Below, piece by piece: positions 8,160 through 17,793 of a DNA stretch of 64,000 bases (the stretch's first letter is position 1; each line of letters opens with the position of its first letter). The DNA comes from Streptomyces sp. SirexAA-E (GTDB taxonomy: Bacteria; Actinomycetota; Actinomycetes; Streptomycetales; Streptomycetaceae): NCBI RefSeq assembly GCF_000177195.2, contig NC_015953.1, positions 1,612,001-1,676,000 on the forward strand, written 5' to 3'. Made by a program: the position numbers and the translations under genes. A model generated the notes under the pieces. That model made no database searches. It saw only the letters and a list, made by a program, of their open reading frames with translations, and was not told the origin of the DNA.

Positions 8160-9074
8160 ATGGAGGCCGCCGCCACCACGTGCTACCGCCACCCGTCGTA
8201 CGAGACGTACGTGCGGTGCACACGCTGCGACCGCTACATCTGCCCCGACTGCATGCGCGAGGCCGCGGTCGGCCACCACTGCGTGGAGTGCGTGAAGGAA
8301 GGCCGGAGCTCGGTGCGCCAGGCGCGGTCGCTGTTCGGCGGCGCGGTGCCGAGGGCGGCGGCCCCGGTGGTGACGTATGCGCTGATGGCGCTGAACATCC
8401 TGGCGTACGTCGTCGAGGTGGTCCGCTCGGAGACGGTGGACCGGTTCGGGATGCTCGGTGCGGTGCTGGTCGACCCGGCGGGCGGGCAGTACTACTACGA
8501 GGGCGGCACCTACCCCGGGTACGAGCTGACCGGGGTGGCCGACGGAGAGTGGTACCGGCTGCTGACCGGGGCGTTCCTGCACCTGCCGCCCGACACGTCG
8601 TTCGGGGTCATGCACCTGGTGTTCAACATGTTCGCGCTCTGGAACCTGGGCCGGGTCGTGGAGGGCCAGCTCGGCCGGGCCCGGTACCTGGCGCTGTACC
8701 TGCTGTCGGCGGTGGGCGGTTCGGTGCTGGTGTACCTGGTGTCGCCGGAGACGACGGCGGTCGGCGCTTCGGGGGCGGTCTTCGGTCTCGCCGCCTCGTT
8801 CTACGTGATCAACCGGCGGCTGGGCCGGGACATGCAGGCGGTCAACCGCTTCATGGCCGGATTCCTGCTGTGGATGGTGATCTCCGCGGCGTTCACCTCG
8901 TGGGAGGGCCACCTCGGCGGTCTGCTGACGGGCGGCCTGGTGACGTACGGGCTGGCCTACGCCCCGGCGAGGCTGCGCACCTCCGCGATGCAGCTGGCGG
9001 GCGGGGTGGTCCTGGTGGCACTGCTGGGTGTGGTGGTGGCCGTACGGACGGCCGCGCTGACCGGGGCCGCCTGA
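8160..9074 (+). CDS. Rhomboid family intramembrane serine protease with N-terminal B-box-like zinc finger
   Basis: 304 residues from the ATG at 8160, chosen over 8145 because AAGGAG lies 6 nt before it. Residues 8-44 hold Cys/His pairs (C8, C20, C23, C28, C31, C41, C44 plus His residues) that look like a B-box-type zinc finger. About six transmembrane helices follow. The rhomboid catalytic dyad is Ser204 in GASGAVFG and His251 in WEGHLGG, with the helix-2 motif HLVFNMFALWNLG. It should cleave transmembrane substrates within the plasma membrane. Cytosolic zinc fingers fused to rhomboids are common in actinobacteria, but their partners are not known. A possible weak terminator (CCTGACGG / CCGTCAGG, 9070-9117) follows. 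Confidence 0.93.
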   Translation: MEAAATTCYRHPSYETYVRCTRCDRYICPDCMREAAVGHHCVECVKEGRSSVRQARSLFGGAVPRAAAPVVTYALMALNILAYVVEVVRSETVDRFGMLGAVLVDPAGGQYYYEGGTYPGYELTGVADGEWYRLLTGAFLHLPPDTSFGVMHLVFNMFALWNLGRVVEGQLGRARYLALYLLSAVGGSVLVYLVSPETTAVGASGAVFGLAASFYVINRRLGRDMQAVNRFMAGFLLWMVISAAFTSWEGHLGGLLTGGLVTYGLAYAPARLRTSAMQLAGGVVLVALLGVVVAVRTAALTGAA

Positions 9075-9220
9075 CGGGGGCCCGTACCCCCTCCTGAAGC
9101 GCCTGGGGGCCGTCAGGGCGCCCGGACACGCCGCAGCGCCCGCTGGTCCTTGGTCGGGGACGAGGCGGGCGCCGCGTTCAGTTCCGTACGCCGTTGTACG
9201 GGACGTCCGTGTGACCCGGG

Positions 9221-10681
9221 TCAGACCATCAGAGAACGGTCCGTCGGGCGGATGGGGGCCGGCAGCGCGCTGCCGCCGGTGAGGAAGCGGTCCACGCCGC
9301 GTGCGGCGGAGCGGCCCTCGGCGATGGCCCAGACGATGAGGGACTGGCCGCGTCCGGCGTCGCCGGCGACGTAGACGCCCTCGACGTTGGTCGCGTAGTC
9401 CTCGTCCCGCGCGATGTTGCCGCGCGCGTCGAGCTCCAGGCCGAACTGCTGGACGAGGCCGTTGGCCTGGTCGGTGCCGGTGAAGCCCATGGCCAGGGTG
9501 ACGAGCTGGGCGGGGATGCGCCGCTCGGTGCCGGGCTTCTGCTCCAGCTTGCCGTCCTTGAACTCCACCTCGATCAGGTGCAGCGCCTGGACGTTGCCGT
9601 CCTCGTCGCCCTCGAAGTGGGTGGTGGAGACGGAGTAGAGCCGCTCGCCGCCCTCCTCGTGCGCGGAGGTGACCTTGTAGAGCATCGGGAAGGTCGGCCA
9701 GGGCTGGTTGGCGTTCCGCTCCGCGCCCGGCTGCGGCATGATCTCCAGCTGGGTGACGGAGGCCGCGCCCTGCCGGTGGGCGGTGCCGACGCAGTCGGCG
9801 CCGGTGTCGCCGCCGCCGATGACGACGACGTGCTTGCCCTCGGCGGTGATCGGGGAGACCGTCAGGTCGCCCTCCCGCACCTTGTTGGCGAGCGGCAGGT
9901 ACTCCATGGCGAAGTGCACGCCGTTCAGCTCGCGGCCCGGGACCGGCAGGTCGCGGGAGACGGTGGCACCGGCGGCGATGACGACCGCGTCGTAGCGGCG
10001 GCGCAGCTTCGCGGCGTCGATGTCGCGGCCGACCTCGGTCTCGGTGCGGAACTTGGTGCCCTCCGCGCGCATCTGCTCGATGCGGCGGTTGATGTGCGAC
10101 TTCTCCATCTTGAACTCGGGGATGCCGTAGCGGAGCAGGCCGCCGATGCGGTCGGCGCGCTCGTAGACGGCGACCGTGTGGCCGGCCCGGGTGAGCTGCT
10201 GGGCGGCGGCCAGTCCGGCGGGGCCGGAGCCGATGACGGCGACGGTCTTGCCGGAGAGGCGCTCGGGCGGCTGCGGGGTGACGTCGCCGTTGTCCCACGC
10301 CTTGTCGATGATGGAGACTTCGACGTTCTTGATGGTGACGGGCGGCTGGTTGATGCCGAGCACGCACGCCGACTCGCAGGGGGCCGGGCACAGCCGCCCG
10401 GTGAACTCCGGGAAGTTGTTCGTGGCGTGCAGGCGCTCGGACGCGGCCGACCAGTCCTCGCGGTAGGCGAAGTCGTTCCACTCGGGGATGAGGTTGCCGA
10501 GCGGGCAGCCCTGGTGGCAGAACGGGATGCCGCAGTCCATGCAGCGGCCCGCCTGCTTGCTGACGATCGGGAGCAGCGAGCCCGGAACGTAGACCTCGTT
10601 CCAGTCCTTGACGCGCTCGCCGACGGGGCGGGTCTGTGCGACCTCGCGGCCCGTGGTCAAAAAGCCCTTGGGGTCAGCCAT
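9221..10681 (-). CDS. gltD: Glutamate synthase (NADPH) small subunit
   Basis: A 486-residue iron-sulfur flavoprotein. The N-terminus holds the cysteine clusters [13 protein letters not shown] and CPAPCESAC for two 4Fe-4S centres. Two nucleotide-binding folds follow: [15 protein letters not shown] for FAD and [14 protein letters not shown] for NADPH. The C-terminal [23 protein letters not shown] is the usual second FAD-contact motif. It feeds electrons from NADPH to the large subunit, which makes glutamate from 2-oxoglutarate and glutamine-derived ammonia. The ATG overlaps the 3' end of gltB by 8 bp, so translation is probably coupled. Length is normal for the family. Confidence 0.98.
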   Translation of the reverse strand: MADPKGFLTTGREVAQTRPVGERVKDWNEVYVPGSLLPIVSKQAGRCMDCGIPFCHQGCPLGNLIPEWNDFAYREDWSAASERLHATNNFPEFTGRLCPAPCESACVLGINQPPVTIKNVEVSIIDKAWDNGDVTPQPPERLSGKTVAVIGSGPAGLAAAQQLTRAGHTVAVYERADRIGGLLRYGIPEFKMEKSHINRRIEQMRAEGTKFRTETEVGRDIDAAKLRRRYDAVVIAAGATVSRDLPVPGRELNGVHFAMEYLPLANKVREGDLTVSPITAEGKHVVVIGGGDTGADCVGTAHRQGAASVTQLEIMPQPGAERNANQPWPTFPMLYKVTSAHEEGGERLYSVSTTHFEGDEDGNVQALHLIEVEFKDGKLEQKPGTERRIPAQLVTLAMGFTGTDQANGLVQQFGLELDARGNIARDEDYATNVEGVYVAGDAGRGQSLIVWAIAEGRSAARGVDRFLTGGSALPAPIRPTDRSLMV

Positions 10682-13600
10682 TGGTCGCCGCCTCCATCAT
10701 CTTCTCGGTGGTCTCCTGCTCGGAGAGACCGGCGAGCTCAGCGGCGTCCTTGGCGGCGAGCACTGCCTTGTACGTGGACGGGATGATCTTGCTGAACCGG
10801 GCCACGGCGGTGTCCCAGTCGGCCAGCAGCTTCTCGGCGACCGTGGACCCGGTCTCCTCCTGGTGGCGGCGCACGACGTCGTGCAGCCACTGCCGGTCGG
10901 TGTCGTCGAGGGTCTCGACGGCGCCGAGGTTGCCGGTGTTGACGTTGTCGAGGTCGAGGTCGATGACGTAGGCGATGCCGCCCGACATGCCGGCGGCGAA
11001 GTTCCGCCCGGTCTCGCCGAGGACGACGGCGTGGCCGCCGGTCATGTACTCGCAGCCGTGGTCGCCGACGCCTTCGGAGACGACGGTGGCACCGGAGTTG
11101 CGGACGCAGAAGCGTTCGCCGGTGCGTCCGCGCAGGAACAGCTCGCCTGCGGTGGCGCCGTAGCCGATGGTGTTCCCGGCGATGGTGGAGTACTCGGCGA
11201 GGTGGTCGGCGCCGCGGTCGGGGCGGACGACGACGCGGCCACCGGAGAGGCCCTTGCCGACGTAGTCGTTGGCGTCGCCCTCCAGGCGCAGCGTCACACC
11301 GCGCGGGACGAAGGCGCCGAAGGACTGGCCCGCGGAGCCGGTGAAGGTGATGTCGATGGTGTTCTCGGGCAGGCCCGCACCGCCGAACTTCTTGGTGACC
11401 TCGTGTCCGAGCATCGTGCCGACGGTGCGGTTGATGTTGCGGATGGCGATCTGGGCGCGGACCGGCTGGGCACTCTCGGCGCTCTCGGCGCCCAGCGCGT
11501 CGGCGGCGAGCTTGACGAGCTCGTTGTCCAGGGCCCTGGACAGGCCGTGGTCCTGGTCGTTGACGCGGTGGCGGACGGCGCCCTCGGGGAGGTCGGGCAC
11601 GTGGAAGAGGGGCCCGAGGTCGAGTCCCTGGGCCTTCCAGTGCGTGACGGCCCGCTCGGTGTCGAGGAGTTCGGCGTGGCCGACGGCCTCCTCGATGGTG
11701 CGGAAGCCGAGCTCGGCGAGGATCTCGCGGACCTCTTCGGCGATGAACTCGAAGAAGTTGACGATGTACTCGGCCTTGCCGGAGAACCGGTCCCGCAGGA
11801 CGGGGTTCTGGGTGGCGATGCCGACCGGGCAGGTGTCCAGGTGGCAGACGCGCATCATGACGCAGCCGGAGACGACGAGCGGCGCGGTCGCGAAACCGAA
11901 CTCCTCGGCGCCGAGGAGCGCGGCGATGACGACGTCGCGGCCGGTCTTGAGCTGGCCGTCGGTCTGGACGACGATGCGGTCGCGCAGGCCGTTGAGCAGC
12001 AGGGTCTGCTGGGTCTCGGCGAGGCCGAGCTCCCAGGGGCCGCCCGCGTGCTTGAGCGAGGTGAGCGGGGAGGCGCCCGTGCCGCCGTCGTGGCCGGAGA
12101 TCAGGACGACGTCCGCGTGGGCCTTGGAGACACCGGCCGCGACCGTGCCGACGCCGACCTCGGAGACCAGCTTCACGTGGATGCGGGCCGCCGGGTTGGC
12201 GTTCTTGAGGTCGTGGATCAGCTGGGCCAGGTCCTCGATGGAGTAGATGTCGTGGTGCGGCGGGGGCGAGATCAGGCCGACGCCCGGCGTGGAGTGCCGG
12301 GTCCTGGCGACCCACGGGTAGACCTTGTGGCCGGGCAGCTGGCCGCCCTCGCCGGGCTTGGCGCCCTGCGCCATCTTGATCTGGATGTCGTCCGCGTTGA
12401 CCAGGTATTCGCTGGTCACACCGAAGCGTCCGGAGGCGACCTGCTTGATGGAGGAGCGGCGCGCCGGGTCGTACAGGCGCTCGGCGTCCTCGCCGCCCTC
12501 ACCGGTGTTGGACTTGCCGCCCAGCTGGTTCATGGCGATGGCGAGGGTCTCGTGCGCCTCCTGGGAGATGGAGCCGTACGACATGGCGCCGGTGGAGAAG
12601 CGCTTGACGATCTCCGCGGCGGACTCGACCTCGTCGAGGGGGATCGGCTCGCGGTCGCTCTTCAGCGCGAACAGGCCGCGGAGCGTCATGAGGCGCTCGG
12701 ACTGCTCGTTGACCCGGCCCGTGTACTTCTTGAAGATGTCGTACCGGCGGTTGCGGGTGGCGTGCTGGAGGCGGAAGACCGTCTCGGGGTCGAACAGGTG
12801 CGGTTCGCCCTCGCGGCGCCACTGGTACTCGCCGCCGATCTCCAGCGCGCGGTGCGAGGCGGAGATGCCGGAGACGGGGTACGCCTTGGCGTGCCGGGCG
12901 GCGACCTCCTTGGCGACGACGTCGAGTCCGGCGCCGCCGATCTTGGTGGCGGTGCCGTTGAAGTACTGGGCGACGAAGGCCTCGTCGAGGCCGACGGCCT
13001 CGAAGACCTGGGCGCCTCGGTAGGAGGCGACGGTCGAGATGCCCATCTTGGACATGACCTTCAGGACGCCCTTGCCGAGCGCGTAGATGAGGTTGCGGAT
13101 GGCCTGCTCGGCCTCGATGCCCTCGATGAAGGTGCCGGCCCGGACGAGGTCCTCGACGGACTCCATCGCCAGGTACGGGTTGACCGCGGCGGCGCCGTAG
13201 CCGATCAGCAGCGCGACGTGGTGGACCTCGCGTACGTCGCCGGCCTCGACCAGCAGGCCCACCTGGGTGCGCTGCTTGGTGCGGATGAGGTGGTGGTGGA
13301 CGGCCGAGGTGAGCAGCAGCGAGGGGATCGGCGCGTGCTCGGCGTCGGAGTGCCGGTCGGACAGGACGACGAGGCGGGCGCCGTCCTCGATGGCGGCGTC
13401 GACCTCGGTACAGATCTCCTCGATCCGGGCGGCCAGCGCGTCACCGCCGCCGCCGACGCGGTAGAGGCCGGCAAGGGTGGCGGCCTTCATTCCCGGCATG
13501 TCGCCGTCGGCGTTGATGTGTATGAGCTTGGCCAGCTCGTCGTTGTCGATGACCGGGAAGGGCAGGGCGACGCTGCGGCAGGACGCGGCGGACGGCTCCA

Positions 13601-15233
13601 GGAGGTTGCCCTGGGGGCCGAGCACGGAGCGCAGCGAGGTGACGAGCTCCTCGCGGATGGCGTCCAGCGGCGGGTTGGTGACCTGCGCGAAGAGCTGGGT
13701 GAAGTAGTCGAAGAGCAGCCGGGGGCGCTCGGAGAGCGCCGCGATCGGCGAGTCCGTGCCCATGGAGCCCAGCGGCTCGCCGGCGGTGCGGGCCATCGGG
13801 GCGAGGATGACGCGGAGCTCTTCCTCGGTGTAGCCGAAGGTCTGCTGGCGGCGGGTGACGGAGGCGTGGGTGTGGACGATGTGCTCGCGCTCGGGGAGGT
13901 CTCCGAGCTCGATCTCGCCCGTTTCCAGCCACTCGGCGTAGGGCTGCTCGGCGGCGAGGGACGCCTTGATCTCGTCGTCCTCGATGATGCGGTGCTCGGC
14001 GGTGTCGACGAGGAACATCCGGCCGGGCTGCAGGCGGCCCTTGCGGACGACCTTGGCCGGGTCGATGTCCAGGACGCCGACCTCGGAGGAGAGCACGACG
14101 AGTCCGTCGTCGGTGACCCAGTAGCGGCCGGGGCGCAGGCCGTTGCGGTCGAGGACCGCGCCGACCTGGACGCCGTCGGTGAAGGTGACGCAGGCCGGGC
14201 CGTCCCAGGGCTCCATCATCGCGGAGTGGTACTGGTAGAAGGCGCGCCGGGCCGGGTCCATGGAGGCGTGGTTCTCCCAGGCCTCGGGGACCATCATCAG
14301 CACCGAGTGCGGCAGCGAGCGGCCGCCGAGGTGGAGGAGTTCCAGGACCTCGTCGAAGGACGCGGAGTCGGAGGCGTCCGGGGTGCAGACGGGGAAGATC
14401 CGGTCGAGCGCGGCCTCGCCGAAGAGTCCGGAGGCCAGCTGGGACTCGCGGGCCTTCATCCAGTTGCGGTTGCCCTTGACCGTGTTGATCTCGCCGTTGT
14501 GCGCGACGAAACGGTACGGGTGTGCGAGCGGCCAGCTCGGGAACGTGTTGGTCGAGAACCGCGAGTGGACCAGGGCGACGGCGGTGGCGAAGCGGGGGTC
14601 GGAGAGGTCCGGGAAGAACGGCTCCAGCTGCCCGGTGGTGAGCATGCCCTTGTACACGATCGTGCGGGCGGAGAGCGAGGGGAAGTACACCCCGGCCTCG
14701 CGCTCGGCGCGCTTGCGCAGGGCGAACGCCTTGCGGTCCAGCGCGATGCCGGTGCTCGTGCCGTCGGCGACGAAGAGTTGCCGGAATTCGGGCATGGTGG
14801 CGCGGGCGCCCTTGCCGAGGATGTCCGGGGTGACCGGGACCTGGCGCCAGCCGAGGACGTCGAGGCCCTCCTCGTCGGCGATCTTCTCGATCCGCTGGAC
14901 GGACTGCGTGGAGTCGTCCGCGGGCAGGAAGGCGATGCCGACGGCGTACGAGCCGGCCTCGGGGAGCTCGAACGCGGCCTCTTCACGGAGGAAGGCGTCC
15001 GGGACCTGCAGAAGGATGCCGGCGCCGTCGCCCGAGTCGGGCTCGGATCCGGTGGCGCCGCGGTGTTCGAGGTTGCGCAGTACGGTCAGCGCCTGCTCGA
15101 CCAGCTCATGGCTGGCCACACCGGTCAGAGTGGCCACGAACCCGACGCCGCAGGCGTCGTGCTCGTTACGGGGGTCGTACATCCCCTGCTGGGCGGGGCG
15201 ACCGTCCATGGGCGACCAGGCGTCGGAACGCAT
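10674..15233 (-). CDS. gltB: Glutamate synthase (NADPH) large subunit
   Basis: A 1519-residue enzyme. Cys28 in [10 protein letters not shown] is the N-terminal nucleophile of the type-2 glutamine amidotransferase domain after removal of a 27-residue propeptide. The central and FMN-binding synthase domains follow ([18 protein letters not shown] around the FMN site), with the 3Fe-4S cluster cysteines in [12 protein letters not shown] and a C-terminal GXGXG beta-helix domain. It converts glutamine plus 2-oxoglutarate to two glutamates; ammonia is channelled between active sites. The ATG at 15233 has a GGGAGAG ribosome-binding site. It is the first gene of gltBD, with a 379-bp upstream region containing a GlnR-like box. 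Confidence 0.98.
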   Translation of the reverse strand: MRSDAWSPMDGRPAQQGMYDPRNEHDACGVGFVATLTGVASHELVEQALTVLRNLEHRGATGSEPDSGDGAGILLQVPDAFLREEAAFELPEAGSYAVGIAFLPADDSTQSVQRIEKIADEEGLDVLGWRQVPVTPDILGKGARATMPEFRQLFVADGTSTGIALDRKAFALRKRAEREAGVYFPSLSARTIVYKGMLTTGQLEPFFPDLSDPRFATAVALVHSRFSTNTFPSWPLAHPYRFVAHNGEINTVKGNRNWMKARESQLASGLFGEAALDRIFPVCTPDASDSASFDEVLELLHLGGRSLPHSVLMMVPEAWENHASMDPARRAFYQYHSAMMEPWDGPACVTFTDGVQVGAVLDRNGLRPGRYWVTDDGLVVLSSEVGVLDIDPAKVVRKGRLQPGRMFLVDTAEHRIIEDDEIKASLAAEQPYAEWLETGEIELGDLPEREHIVHTHASVTRRQQTFGYTEEELRVILAPMARTAGEPLGSMGTDSPIAALSERPRLLFDYFTQLFAQVTNPPLDAIREELVTSLRSVLGPQGNLLEPSAASCRSVALPFPVIDNDELAKLIHINADGDMPGMKAATLAGLYRVGGGGDALAARIEEICTEVDAAIEDGARLVVLSDRHSDAEHAPIPSLLLTSAVHHHLIRTKQRTQVGLLVEAGDVREVHHVALLIGYGAAAVNPYLAMESVEDLVRAGTFIEGIEAEQAIRNLIYALGKGVLKVMSKMGISTVASYRGAQVFEAVGLDEAFVAQYFNGTATKIGGAGLDVVAKEVAARHAKAYPVSGISASHRALEIGGEYQWRREGEPHLFDPETVFRLQHATRNRRYDIFKKYTGRVNEQSERLMTLRGLFALKSDREPIPLDEVESAAEIVKRFSTGAMSYGSISQEAHETLAIAMNQLGGKSNTGEGGEDAERLYDPARRSSIKQVASGRFGVTSEYLVNADDIQIKMAQGAKPGEGGQLPGHKVYPWVARTRHSTPGVGLISPPPHHDIYSIEDLAQLIHDLKNANPAARIHVKLVSEVGVGTVAAGVSKAHADVVLISGHDGGTGASPLTSLKHAGGPWELGLAETQQTLLLNGLRDRIVVQTDGQLKTGRDVVIAALLGAEEFGFATAPLVVSGCVMMRVCHLDTCPVGIATQNPVLRDRFSGKAEYIVNFFEFIAEEVREILAELGFRTIEEAVGHAELLDTERAVTHWKAQGLDLGPLFHVPDLPEGAVRHRVNDQDHGLSRALDNELVKLAADALGAESAESAQPVRAQIAIRNINRTVGTMLGHEVTKKFGGAGLPENTIDITFTGSAGQSFGAFVPRGVTLRLEGDANDYVGKGLSGGRVVVRPDRGADHLAEYSTIAGNTIGYGATAGELFLRGRTGERFCVRNSGATVVSEGVGDHGCEYMTGGHAVVLGETGRNFAAGMSGGIAYVIDLDLDNVNTGNLGAVETLDDTDRQWLHDVVRRHQEETGSTVAEKLLADWDTAVARFSKIIPSTYKAVLAAKDAAELAGLSEQETTEKMMEAATNG

Positions 15234-15295
15234 CGGCTCTCCCGTCGTCGTCGTGGCATGTGCTGTGCCGAGGGACGACGTTGGCCCTCTGCGAA

Positions 15296-15311
15296 ATTTC
15301 GTGCAGGTTAC
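15296..15311 (-). promoter_or_regulatory. GlnR-like box upstream of gltB
   Basis: On the minus strand the sequence GTAAC-N6-GAAAT matches one a/b pair of the actinobacterial GlnR consensus (gTnAc-n6-GaAAc). It lies about 65 bp before the gltB start. A second tandem pair is not evident, so binding may be weak or need other factors. Confidence 0.45.
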
Positions 15312-15315
15312 ATGA

Positions 15316-15350
15316 TGGAACGCTTCTCAAAAAGCGGATAGGCCGTTCCA
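15316..15350. promoter_or_regulatory. Inverted repeat in the gltB upstream region
   Basis: TGGAACG and CGTTCCA are separated by 21 bp, and a smaller repeat CGCTT-N6-AAGCG lies inside. It is adjacent to the GlnR-like box and could be an operator or a 5'-UTR structure; the binding protein is unknown. Confidence 0.35.
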
Positions 15351-15612
15351 ACATGCGGACACCACGGACTCGTGGTGGAGGGGGTCGCGACCGGACGATC
15401 CTGTGGATGGCTGTCCGGGAGACCGCAGAGAGCAGGCGTCGTTGCCTGCGGTGTCTACGGCTCTTTCCCAGCGGTCATCGAATTGAAACCGCCGAGTAAT
15501 GGCTACTTATGTGTAGCACTGCATAGCGTCTCATTTTACGGCCCACTCCCCCGTCCGCCCAGTGGCGTGCGCCACGACGTACGTCACATCCCGCGCGGTG
15601 CGCGGCGGTCCG

Positions 15613-16347
15613 TCAGCCGCCGACCGCGACGCCGAACAGGGTGCCCAGACCGTAGGTGATCGCGGCGGCCGCCCCGCCGAGGACCAGTTGGCGCAGCCCG
15701 CTGAACCACCAGGTGCGCGCGGTGACCCGGGCCACGACCGCCCCGCAGCCGAAGAGGCCGGCCAGCGCGAGGAGCACGGCGGGCCACAGCACGGTGGCGC
15801 CGAGCAGGTAGGGCAGTACGGGGAGCAGGGCGCCCAGCGCGAAGGCGCCAAAGGACGACACGGCCGCGACGAGCGGTGAGGGCAGGTCGCCGGGGTCGAT
15901 GCCCAGCTCCTCGCGGGCGTGTATCTCCAGCGCCTGTTCCGGGTCCTTGGACAGCTGCCGCGCCACCTCCCGGGCGAGCGCGGGCTCCACACCGCGGGAT
16001 TCGTAGAGCGCGGCGAGCTCCTCCATCTCGTCCATGGGGTGTTTGCGCAGCTCACGGCGTTCGACGGCGAGCTCGGCCTCGACGAGCTCGCGCTGCGAGG
16101 CGACGGAGGTGTACTCGCCGGCCGCCATGGAGAACGCACCGGCGGCCAGTCCGGCGAGGCCGGTGATGACGATGGTCTGCTGGGAGACCGCTCCTCCCGC
16201 GACGCCCGTCATGAGGGCCAGGTTGGAGACGAGTCCGTCCATGGCCCCGAACACCGCGGGCCTCAGCCAGCCGCCGTTCACGTCGCGGTGGGTGTGGTTG
16301 TCGCGGTGCGCCTCGTGCAGGACGGCGCCGGTCTCGATGACGGTCAC
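15613..16347 (-). CDS. VIT1/CCC1-family iron/manganese transporter
   Basis: A 244-residue membrane protein read from GTG at 16347, which follows a GGAGGAGGGGAG ribosome-binding site. The N-terminal helix motif GAMDGLVSNLALMTGVAGG and the FSMAAGEYTSVASQREL segment are hallmarks of the vacuolar-iron-transporter (VIT/CCC1) family. A cytoplasmic acidic and basic helical loop (VEAELAVERRELRKHPMDEMEELAALYESRG) is the putative metal-binding domain. About five transmembrane helices are visible, three of them near the C-terminus. It probably exports or sequesters Fe(II) or Mn(II) in exchange for protons. It is monocistronic and divergent from the ADP-ribosylglycohydrolase operon; I see no clear DmdR/IdeR iron box upstream. 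Confidence 0.88.
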   Translation of the reverse strand: MTVIETGAVLHEAHRDNHTHRDVNGGWLRPAVFGAMDGLVSNLALMTGVAGGAVSQQTIVITGLAGLAAGAFSMAAGEYTSVASQRELVEAELAVERRELRKHPMDEMEELAALYESRGVEPALAREVARQLSKDPEQALEIHAREELGIDPGDLPSPLVAAVSSFGAFALGALLPVLPYLLGATVLWPAVLLALAGLFGCGAVVARVTARTWWFSGLRQLVLGGAAAAITYGLGTLFGVAVGG

Positions 16348-16611
16348 GTCTCTCCCCTCCTCCCGGGGGCGGGCTCCGTACGTCCCACCCCCGTTCAACA
16401 CGATCGAAAGTACGCACGAAAAACGCCTCCCGCCAGCAAGGAAGGCCGTACTTACCCCGTTCCGTGCCCCCTCGGCGGCGTCCCCCGTGCGGGCCTTTTA
16501 CCGGGGTCGTACGCCAGGAGGGCGGCGCCGCGTGGGACACATCGCACAGGGGGTCCGGGCAGGCCGTCGGGCCCCGGTGGACGGCGCGGCGCGAGCGGGA
16601 GGTCGACGCGG

Positions 16612-17793
16612 ATGGAGCGGAAGACGGACAGCCGGACGGTGCCCCGTCGGAGCACCCGGCCCGGCGGGCCGGCCGGACACGGCGAGGGCGCGTCCCCCGG
16701 GATCGCGGACCGGGCGCGGGGCGCGCTGCTCGGGCTCGCGGTGGGGGACGCGCTCGGCGCCCCGGCGGAGAACATGCGGCCGTCCGAGATCCGCCGGCGC
16801 TGGGGCCGCGTCACGGGCTTCGTCAGCGACGATCCGGCGGGGACGGACGACACCGAGTACGCGATCTTCTCGGGGCTGCTGCTGGCCCGGCACGGTTCGG
16901 CGCTGACGGTCTCCCACGTGGAGCGGGCCTGGCACCACTGGATCGCGGACCTGGACGAGGGGCCGTTCCGGGGCGCCGGGTTCAGCGAGCGCGGCACGCT
17001 GGAGAACCTGCGGCGCGGGCTCGCCGCGCCGATCTCGGCCCAGCACCGGCACGCCTGGAGCGACGGGCTGGCGATGCGGGCCGCGCCGTTCGGCGTATTC
17101 GCGGCGGGGCGGCCGATGGAGGCGGCCCGGCTGGTGGCGGTGGACGGCAGGGTCAGCCACGAGGGGGAGGGCATCTACGGCGGCCAGGCGGTGGCGGCCG
17201 GGGTGGCCGCCGCGATGGTCGGCGCGGGCCCGGCGTCGGTGGTGGCCGCCGCGTTGTCGGTCGTGCCGATGGACTCCTGGACGGCGCGTTCGCTGCGCCG
17301 CGCGGTCACCGCCGCGCAGCGTTCGTATCCGGACCGGCCGACGGGGGAACGCGCGGTGCGCTCGGCGGTGGTGATCGGCGGCTACCCGTGGACGGACCTG
17401 GCTCCGGAGGCGGTCGGCCTGGCCTTCGGCGCGTTCACGGCGGCGCGCGGCGACTTCCGTACGGCGGTGCTGACGGCCGTGAACATGGGCCGGGACGCCG
17501 ACACGACGGCCGCGGTGGCCGGTGCGCTGGCCGGCGCCCTGCACGGGATCTCGGCGATCCCGGAGGAATGGGCGTCGGCGATCGGACCGGTGCGGGGCAG
17601 CTGCCTGCCGTCGATGCGGGGCTACCACGTACTGGACATCGCTGAGCTGCTGACGCCCGACGACGCGGACGACGCGCGGAGCGCGCCACCCGGTACGGCC
17701 GCCGAGCCACCGGGGCCCGCGGGGCTCTCGGAGCACGAGCAGGCCGACGGTGTACGGGCCGTGCCGGCCACCGCCCCGGGGGCGACCCGATGA
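16612..17793 (+). CDS. ADP-ribosylglycohydrolase family protein (first of four)
   Basis: 393 residues from the ATG at 16612, with GGGAGG 9 nt upstream. The fold begins with RGALLGLAVGDALGAPAE (residues 37-53). The metal-binding motif GTDDTEY is at 77-83, and the second motif NMGRDADT near residue 292 gives the Asp pair of the dinuclear Mg site; AGALAGALHG follows. These are the residues expected in an active ADP-ribosyl hydrolase (ARH/DraG-like). A Pro/Arg-rich 35-residue extension precedes the domain. The family removes ADP-ribose from Arg, Ser or other acceptors, or hydrolyses related N-glycosides. It heads a seven-gene operon; its stop overlaps the next ATG in an ATGA. Confidence 0.9.
   Translation: MERKTDSRTVPRRSTRPGGPAGHGEGASPGIADRARGALLGLAVGDALGAPAENMRPSEIRRRWGRVTGFVSDDPAGTDDTEYAIFSGLLLARHGSALTVSHVERAWHHWIADLDEGPFRGAGFSERGTLENLRRGLAAPISAQHRHAWSDGLAMRAAPFGVFAAGRPMEAARLVAVDGRVSHEGEGIYGGQAVAAGVAAAMVGAGPASVVAAALSVVPMDSWTARSLRRAVTAAQRSYPDRPTGERAVRSAVVIGGYPWTDLAPEAVGLAFGAFTAARGDFRTAVLTAVNMGRDADTTAAVAGALAGALHGISAIPEEWASAIGPVRGSCLPSMRGYHVLDIAELLTPDDADDARSAPPGTAAEPPGPAGLSEHEQADGVRAVPATAPGATR

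Larger units (their letters stand above)
15234..15612. other. 379-bp intergenic region upstream of gltB
   Basis: The region carries the gltB promoter. Next to gltB are a GlnR-like box and an inverted repeat (15296-15350). The stretch 15480-15540 is unusually AT-rich for this genome and contains a small hairpin, GCTAC-N6-GTAGC, at 15502-15517. No coding sequence is supported; short frames here look random. Confidence 0.6.

Noticed and set aside
10608..15341. 1577-residue open frame on the plus strand opposite gltB
   Set aside because: It is the antisense shadow of gltB: high third-position GC removes stop codons on the other strand. Its translation is Gly/Val/Asp/Leu-rich without domains.
16408..16453. 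Inverted repeat AAGTACG-N32-CGTACTT between the VIT and ADP-ribosylglycohydrolase genes
   Set aside because: The spacer is too long for a typical operator and nothing else supports function.
15919..17793. Longer start for the first ADP-ribosylglycohydrolase
   Set aside because: The upstream extension overlaps the divergent VIT gene and lacks similarity; ATG 16612 has a good ribosome-binding site.
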